The position numbers and the translations under genes are program-made. Positions 31,676 through 35,599 of a stretch of 35,599 nucleotides of DNA are shown piece by piece (the first letter of the stretch is position 1; each line of letters starts with the position of its first letter). Source of the DNA: Nocardia ninae NBRC 108245 (GTDB taxonomy: Bacteria > Actinomycetota > Actinomycetes > Mycobacteriales > Mycobacteriaceae); contig NZ_BJXA01000086.1 in assembly GCF_007990755.1 (NCBI RefSeq), forward strand, positions 1 through 35,599, in the 5' to 3' direction. Under the pieces are notes generated by a model. The model saw only the letters and a list, made by a program, of their open reading frames with translations. It searched no databases and was not told the DNA's origin.

Positions 31676-32890
31676 GTGGGTGCGATCCAGACCTCAGAAT
31701 CCGACACCGCCGCGTCCGGCGGGCGGTTTTCCGCGACGCAAGACGCGCGATTCGCCGCCGAGGTGCGCGAGTGGCTGGCGGAGAACCTGAACGGCGAATT
31801 CCGCGAGCTGCGCGGGCTCGGCGGACCGGGCCGGGAACACGAGGCCTTCGACGAGCGCCTGGCCTGGGACCGGCACCTGGCCGCCGCGGGCTGGACCTGC
31901 CTGGGCTGGCCGAAGGAGTACGGCGGCCGCGAGGCGACCGTGCGCCAGCAGGTGATCTTCCACGAGGAATACGCGAAAGCGAACGCGCCCGCCCGGGTTT
32001 CGCACGTCGGCGAGGAACTGCTCGGGCCGACCGTGCTCGCCTTCGGCACCCAGGCGCAGAAGGACCGCTTCCTGCCCGGCATCCGTACCGTCGGCGAGCT
32101 GTGGTGCCAGGGCTATTCGGAGCCGGGCGCGGGCTCGGACCTGGCCGCGATCACCACCGCGGCGCGGCTGGACGGCGACGAATGGTCGATCAACGGCCAG
32201 AAGATCTGGACCTCGCTGGCCCACGTCGCCGACTGGTGCTTCGTGATCGCCCGCACCGAGCGCGGCTCGGTCCGCCACAAGGGCCTGTCCTACCTGCTGG
32301 TTCCGATGCGCCAGCCCGGCATCGACGTGCGCCCGATCATCCAGCTCACCGGCACCTCGGAGTTCAACGAGGTCTTCTTCGACGACGCGCGCACCGCCGC
32401 GGACCTGGTGGTCGGCGCGCCGGGCGAGGGCTGGCGCATCGCCATGGGCACCCTGACCTTCGAGCGCGGCATCTCCACCCTCGGCCAGCAGATCAGGTTC
32501 GCCAGGGAGCTGGCCGACGTCGAGGCGCTGGCCCGCCGCACCGGGGCCGCCGACGATCCGCTCATCGCCGACCGGATCGACCGGGCCTGGGTGGGCCTGC
32601 GGGTACTGCGCGCGCACGCCATCCGCACCATGGAGGGCGCGGGCGTGGACGACGGGGGACAGGCCTCGGTCGCGAAACTGTTGTGGGCCAACTGGCATCG
32701 CGGACTCGGCGAGCTCGCCATGGCCGTGCTCGGCCCGGCCGGCCTGGTGGCCGAGGAGAACGACTTGAACGAATGGCAGCGGCTGTATCTGTTCACCCGC
32801 GCCGACACCATCTACGGAGGTTCGAACGAAGTGCAGCGCAACATCATTGCCGAGCGCGTGCTCGGTCTGCCGCGGGAGGCGCGTCCATGA
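31676..32890 (+). CDS. fadE30: Acyl-CoA dehydrogenase FadE30
   Basis: A 404-residue full-length acyl-CoA dehydrogenase, first gene of the rightward KstR2 operon. In the M. tuberculosis pathway FadE30 dehydrogenates a HIP-CoA derivative. Motifs are WPKEYGGREATVRQQVIFHE, CQGYSEPGAGSDLAAITTAA, INGQKIWTSLAHVADWCFVI and the C-terminal SNEVQRNIIAERVLGLPRE. GTG 31676 is chosen as a leaderless start, seven bases after the -10 candidate TATCCT. A longer frame to the left crosses the operator. The stop shares ATGA with a 14-codon micro-ORF. Confidence 0.92.
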   Translation: MGAIQTSESDTAASGGRFSATQDARFAAEVREWLAENLNGEFRELRGLGGPGREHEAFDERLAWDRHLAAAGWTCLGWPKEYGGREATVRQQVIFHEEYAKANAPARVSHVGEELLGPTVLAFGTQAQKDRFLPGIRTVGELWCQGYSEPGAGSDLAAITTAARLDGDEWSINGQKIWTSLAHVADWCFVIARTERGSVRHKGLSYLLVPMRQPGIDVRPIIQLTGTSEFNEVFFDDARTAADLVVGAPGEGWRIAMGTLTFERGISTLGQQIRFARELADVEALARRTGAADDPLIADRIDRAWVGLRVLRAHAIRTMEGAGVDDGGQASVAKLLWANWHRGLGELAMAVLGPAGLVAEENDLNEWQRLYLFTRADTIYGGSNEVQRNIIAERVLGLPREARP

Positions 32891-32931
32891 GGTCTGTGAC
32901 GGAGCCGAGCGCCGGCGAGGTGCAGTCATGA
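32887..32931 (+). CDS. Micro-ORF bridging fadE30 and ipdF
   Basis: Fourteen codons, MRSVTEPSAGEVQS, start at ATG 32887 inside the fadE30 stop (ATGA) and end at TGA 32929-32931 inside the ipdF start (ATGA). It fills the junction exactly and is the shortest member of the family also seen at 1990-2070 and 14844-14927. The GGCGAGG within it may act as the ipdF ribosome-binding site, which alone could explain part of its conservation. Confidence 0.4.
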   Translation: MRSVTEPSAGEVQS

Positions 32932-33722
32932 GCGGCCTATCGGTGGCGCCGGCTCCCATCCCCGGGCACGGTCTGCTGACCGGCCGTGCCGCCGTCATCA
33001 CCGCCGCGGCGGGCACCGGCATCGGCTCGGCCACCGCGCGCAGGCTGCTCGCCGAGGGCGCGGATGTGGTCGTCTCCGATTGGCACGAGCGGCGTTTGGC
33101 CGAGACGGCCACCGAACTCGCGGCCGAGTTCCCGGACCGCAAAGTCGCCTCGATCGCCTGCGACGTGCAGAGCACCGAGCAGGTCAACGCGCTGGTTCAG
33201 GGTGCGGCCGAGGCGCTCGGCCGGATCGACATCATGGTCAACAACGCCGGGCTCGGCGGCGAGACCCCGGTGGTCGACATGACCGACGAACAGTGGGATC
33301 GCGTCCTCGACATCACCCTCAACGGCACCTTCCGCTGCACCCGTGCGGCGCTGGGCTACTTCCGTGCCGCGGGCCACGGCGGCGTGATCGTCAACAACGC
33401 CAGCGTGCTCGGCTGGCGCGCGCAACACGGTCAGGCCCATTACGCCGCGGCCAAAGCCGGTGTGATGGCGCTGACCCGGTGCAGTGCCGTCGAGGCCGCC
33501 GAACTCGGCGTGCGGATCAACGCGGTCGCGCCGAGCATCGCCAGGCACGCTTTTCTGGACAAAGTCAGTTCGACCGAACTGCTCGACCGGCTCTCCGAGC
33601 GGGAAGCTTTCGGCCGGGCCGCCGAGCCCTGGGAGGTCGCCGCCACCATCGCCATGCTGGCCAGTGACTACACCTCGTATCTGACCGGTGAGGTCGTTTC
33701 GGTCAGCAGTCAGCGCGCCTGA
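32928..33722 (+). CDS. ipdF: Short-chain dehydrogenase IpdF
   Basis: An NAD(P)-dependent alcohol dehydrogenase, proposed in M. tuberculosis (Rv3559c) to oxidise the ring hydroxyl of a HIP-CoA-derived intermediate. The 264-residue classical SDR has AAAGTGIGSATARRLL, NNAGLGG, catalytic Ser in NNASVLGW and YAAAKAG (Tyr-x3-Lys). ATG 32928 is taken; the longer upstream frame lies in fadE30. The gene order fadE30-ipdF and the KstR2 operator upstream support the name. Confidence 0.9.
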   Translation: MSGLSVAPAPIPGHGLLTGRAAVITAAAGTGIGSATARRLLAEGADVVVSDWHERRLAETATELAAEFPDRKVASIACDVQSTEQVNALVQGAAEALGRIDIMVNNAGLGGETPVVDMTDEQWDRVLDITLNGTFRCTRAALGYFRAAGHGGVIVNNASVLGWRAQHGQAHYAAAKAGVMALTRCSAVEAAELGVRINAVAPSIARHAFLDKVSSTELLDRLSEREAFGRAAEPWEVAATIAMLASDYTSYLTGEVVSVSSQRA

Positions 33723-34043
33723 CGGCAGGCAATATTTTCGTGCATCGGGACAACGGCACCCCGGGAATTCGGCGATCCACCGTAGTTTCCCAACATCTTT
33801 CGCTATCGAGCTATCCAATCGCTGTCCGGTAACCGGTGGTTCGTGGCGGCGAGCCGCACGGACTGGACGGGCGGGTGGGCCGGGTGATCCGTATGTGCAC
33901 GGACGCGCCAGAGTGCGTTCGCCTTCCAGCGCTCCGCGTACATCGAGCAAATGGGCGGCTGATCAGGTAGAAAAGCCCAAGCCAGATGCGGCCGGGGTGT
34001 GCGATGCTGGATTACATCGGATCCCGCACTCTCCAAAGGGGCG
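33723..34043. other. 321-nt spacer between ipdF and an unrecognised gene
   Basis: No gene is convincing here. The stretch is less GC-rich in its first 110 bases than its neighbours. It contains the short palindrome-like CCGGTAACCGG (33826-33836) and GC-rich stems near 33845-33858, none with a good terminator form. It presumably holds the end of the fadE30 transcript and the promoter of the next gene. Confidence 0.5.
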
Positions 34044-34778
34044 ATGGCTATGGGCCTGGATAGCCCAGCTGCCCGCGAACAACTGGAACTCGAATTGGTG
34101 CGCGAGGTGGTGCTAGCCAGGCGCAGACTGGACAGCATGGTACTCGCCGCGCTAACTCTCGGCGCCGAGCTGATCGAGCACACGTCCGAGTACGCGACCG
34201 CCGTGCGCGCCGCCCAGATTCTCGAGCAGTACGCCGTCGACGAGCGGGCGGTCACCCGCGACCCGCGCGGCGCACTACGCGCCGATATGGCCCGAGATCG
34301 GGAGCGGGCCAAGCAGATCGGGCTCGGCACCGATCACGCGGAGACCGAGCAGGACCGGCGCAGACATCGGCAGTCCGCCCTGCTGTGCGAGGTGCGCGCG
34401 GACCTGCTCGACGTGGTGGCGAAGTGCCGGAAGTTCCGGTTCGACCGGGTCGCCTTCGACGAGGAGATCGCGCAGGGCCTCTGCAACGCCACCGACAAGC
34501 TGGTGATCGGCGCCGATATGGATACCTATCAGGCCTGGCAGCGCGGCATGGTGCTCAAGCTGATCGAAGAGCCGATGGCCTACGGCCCGCCGCGGGTGAT
34601 GGCGACGGTGGACGCCGGGCCGGGGCGCGGGCAGCTCACCGTCGAATGGGACAGTTGCGAACGCAGGCTCGCGCTGGTGGCCCGGTTGGCGAGGGCGGGC
34701 ATCGCGCCCGTGGTGATCTGCGATCGGCTGCTGGCGGACCTATCGATGTCCTCACCGCTGCGCTATTCGATGCGCTGA
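34044..34778 (+). CDS. Hypothetical protein between ipdF and kstR2
   Basis: A 244-residue, mostly helical, charged protein with no signal peptide or membrane segment. ATG 34044 follows AAAGGGG. A long helical N-terminal half (residues 5-150) is rich in Arg/Glu and contains RDRERAKQIGLGTDHAETEQ. The C-terminal part contains a beta-like stretch (PRVMATVDAGPGRGQLTVEW) and ends ADLSMSSPLRYSMR. I do not recognise a family. It sits inside an otherwise conserved steroid cluster, at the position where M. tuberculosis has a PPE gene, so it looks like an insertion at a permissive site. Confidence 0.7.
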   Translation: MAMGLDSPAAREQLELELVREVVLARRRLDSMVLAALTLGAELIEHTSEYATAVRAAQILEQYAVDERAVTRDPRGALRADMARDRERAKQIGLGTDHAETEQDRRRHRQSALLCEVRADLLDVVAKCRKFRFDRVAFDEEIAQGLCNATDKLVIGADMDTYQAWQRGMVLKLIEEPMAYGPPRVMATVDAGPGRGQLTVEWDSCERRLALVARLARAGIAPVVICDRLLADLSMSSPLRYSMR

Positions 34779-34828
34779 GCAATTACTCCCCACTGCTGGA
34801 CGGATCAATCGCGCGCCGCCCTGTACCA

Positions 34829-34842
34829 AGCAAATGCTTGGT
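34829..34842. promoter_or_regulatory. KstR2 operator at kstR2 (one mismatch)
   Basis: AGCAAATGCTTGGT fits AnCAAGnnCTTGnT with one mismatch (A for G). It is nested in a longer dyad, ACCAAGCA-AA-TGCTTGGT (34825-34842). It lies two bases before the -10 candidate TATTAT (34845-34850), suggesting autoregulation of kstR2-fadA6. Confidence 0.75.
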
Positions 34843-34857
34843 TGTATTATGGCCGAT

Positions 34858-35469
34858 GTGACCGCACCCGACGCTTCGAAATCAGCACGGCGCAATGAAC
34901 TGCTCGCGCTGGCGGCCGAACTGTTCGCCGAGCGCGGACTGCGCGCCACCACCGTGCGCGACATCGCCGACGCGGCCGGAATTCTATCGGGGAGCCTTTA
35001 CCACCACTTCGATTCCAAAGAGTCCATGGTGGACGAGATCCTGCGCGGCTTCCTCGACGATCTGTTCGGGCACTACCGCGAGATCGTCGGCGCCGGGCTC
35101 AGCTCGCGAGACACCTTGGAAGCCTTGGTGATCGCGTCCTACCAGTCCTTCGACCGGCACCACGCCGCGGTCGCGATCTACCAGGCCGAGGCCAAGCGCC
35201 TGCGCACCGCCGAGCGGTTCACCTACATCGCCGACTACAACCGCGAGTTCCGCGAGCTCTGGCATCGCGTACTCACCAACGGCGTGACCGACGGCAGCTT
35301 CCGGCCCGAGATCGACGTCGAACTGGCCTACCGATTCCTGCGCGACACCGTGTGGGTCGCGGTGCGTTGGTACCAGCCGGGCGGTGCCATCACCGTCGAC
35401 AACCTCGCCAAGCAGTACCTGACCATCGTGCTCGACGGGCTCACCGTCTCCGATCAGCACACCACGTAG
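34858..35469 (+). CDS. kstR2: TetR-family repressor KstR2
   Basis: Represses the C/D-ring steroid genes and is released by HIP-CoA. From GTG 34858 the protein has 203 residues (M. tuberculosis 200). The DNA-binding domain is LLALAAELFAERGLRATTVR followed by DIADAAGILSGSLYHHFDSK, nearly identical in pattern to M. tuberculosis KstR2. The C-terminal domain includes VAVRWYQPGGAITVDNLAKQ. The -10 candidate TATTAT ends eight bases before GTG 34858, favouring a leaderless start. ATG 34849 is three codons earlier but overlaps that -10 and has no ribosome-binding site. Followed after 10 nt by fadA6. Confidence 0.94.
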   Translation: MTAPDASKSARRNELLALAAELFAERGLRATTVRDIADAAGILSGSLYHHFDSKESMVDEILRGFLDDLFGHYREIVGAGLSSRDTLEALVIASYQSFDRHHAAVAIYQAEAKRLRTAERFTYIADYNREFRELWHRVLTNGVTDGSFRPEIDVELAYRFLRDTVWVAVRWYQPGGAITVDNLAKQYLTIVLDGLTVSDQHTT

Positions 35470-35479
35470 GAGTTCTCTG

Positions 35480-35599
35480 ATGTCAGCACCATCCGCACCC
35501 CGCCGCCCCTATACCCCGCTGCGGGACGCCTACGTGATCGATGCCGTGCGCACCCCGGTCGGCAAGCGCGGCGGCGCGCTGGCCGCCGTGCACCCCGCC
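35480..35599 (+). CDS. fadA6: Thiolase FadA6, 3' truncated by the window end
   Basis: The first 40 codons of a thiolase: MSAPSAPRRPYTPLRDAYVI followed by DAVRTPVGKRGGALAAVHPA. The DAVRTPVGKRGG segment is the conserved thiolase N-terminus. ATG 35480 has AGGAG 8 nt upstream and lies 10 nt after kstR2. In M. tuberculosis kstR2 is followed by fadA6, a thiolase acting late in ring C/D degradation. The catalytic cysteines are beyond the window. Confidence 0.88.
   Translation, partial: MSAPSAPRRPYTPLRDAYVIDAVRTPVGKRGGALAAVHPA

Noticed and set aside
30067-32931. A 954-codon open frame on the plus strand antisense to fadD3 and running into fadE30
   Set aside because: It mirrors high-GC third positions of the real genes; it crosses the KstR2 operator and the fadE30 start in the wrong frame and has no recognisable domain.

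Overview
The window is high-GC actinobacterial DNA, most likely Nocardia or a close Mycobacteriales relative. The evidence is dense GTG/ATG starts with 1-4 nt stop/start overlaps, leaderless promoters, and a steroid catabolon ordered as in Mycobacterium tuberculosis and Rhodococcus, with operators matching KstR and KstR2. Two cholesterol-degradation blocks flank a set of accessory genes.

Layout. (1) 1-3826: a DUF4129 / membrane protein / MoxR ATPase / DUF58 / membrane protein operon. (2) 3856-10945: KstR-type steroid genes around a divergent promoter at about 6430-6540. hsd4B-like hydratase and kstD read leftward. A second KstD-superfamily flavoprotein and hsaE-hsaG-hsaF read rightward. (3) 10993-17841: a type II NADH dehydrogenase-like gene and hsaA-hsaD-hsaC-hsaB read leftward; kshA and a small Cys-containing protein read rightward. 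Two KstR boxes lie in the hsaA/kshA divergent promoter. (4) 17919-25836: accessory genes: a cupin, a saccharopine-dehydrogenase-like oxidoreductase with a divergent AraC regulator, a TetR/FAD-monooxygenase pair with two tet-operator-like sites, an aminoglycoside-phosphotransferase-fold protein, a DUF427 protein, and a MarR-MFS pair. (5) 25955-35599: the KstR2 regulon for steroid rings C and D. fadD3, a crotonase, fadE31, fadE32 and fadE33 read leftward; fadE30 and ipdF read rightward. An unrecognised gene follows, then kstR2 and the first 40 codons of fadA6.

How the genes work together. KstD and KshA (with a KshB reductase outside the window) open ring B of 3-ketosteroids. HsaAB hydroxylates the resulting secosteroid phenol, HsaC cleaves ring A, and HsaD hydrolyses the product to HIP (the C/D-ring propionate) and a 2-hydroxydienoate. 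HsaE, HsaF and HsaG take the dienoate to pyruvate and propionyl-CoA. FadD3 activates HIP, and FadE30, IpdF, FadE31-33 and FadA6 continue C/D-ring degradation. KstR boxes control the A/B-ring genes and KstR2 boxes the C/D-ring genes.

The least expected feature is a family of micro-ORFs filling three operon junctions (moxR/DUF58, hsaA/hsaD, fadE30/ipdF). Their C-termini share the pattern [T/A]EPS[A/T][G/S]E. Each ends in a 4-nt overlap with the next start codon, and two also start in a 4-nt overlap with the previous stop. A related, in-frame version precedes HsaB. They look like a mobile or repeated translational-coupling cassette. Other points of interest are canonical tet operators in an actinobacterium, a crotonase lacking both catalytic glutamates, and a G-quadruplex-type leader on the NADH dehydrogenase gene.
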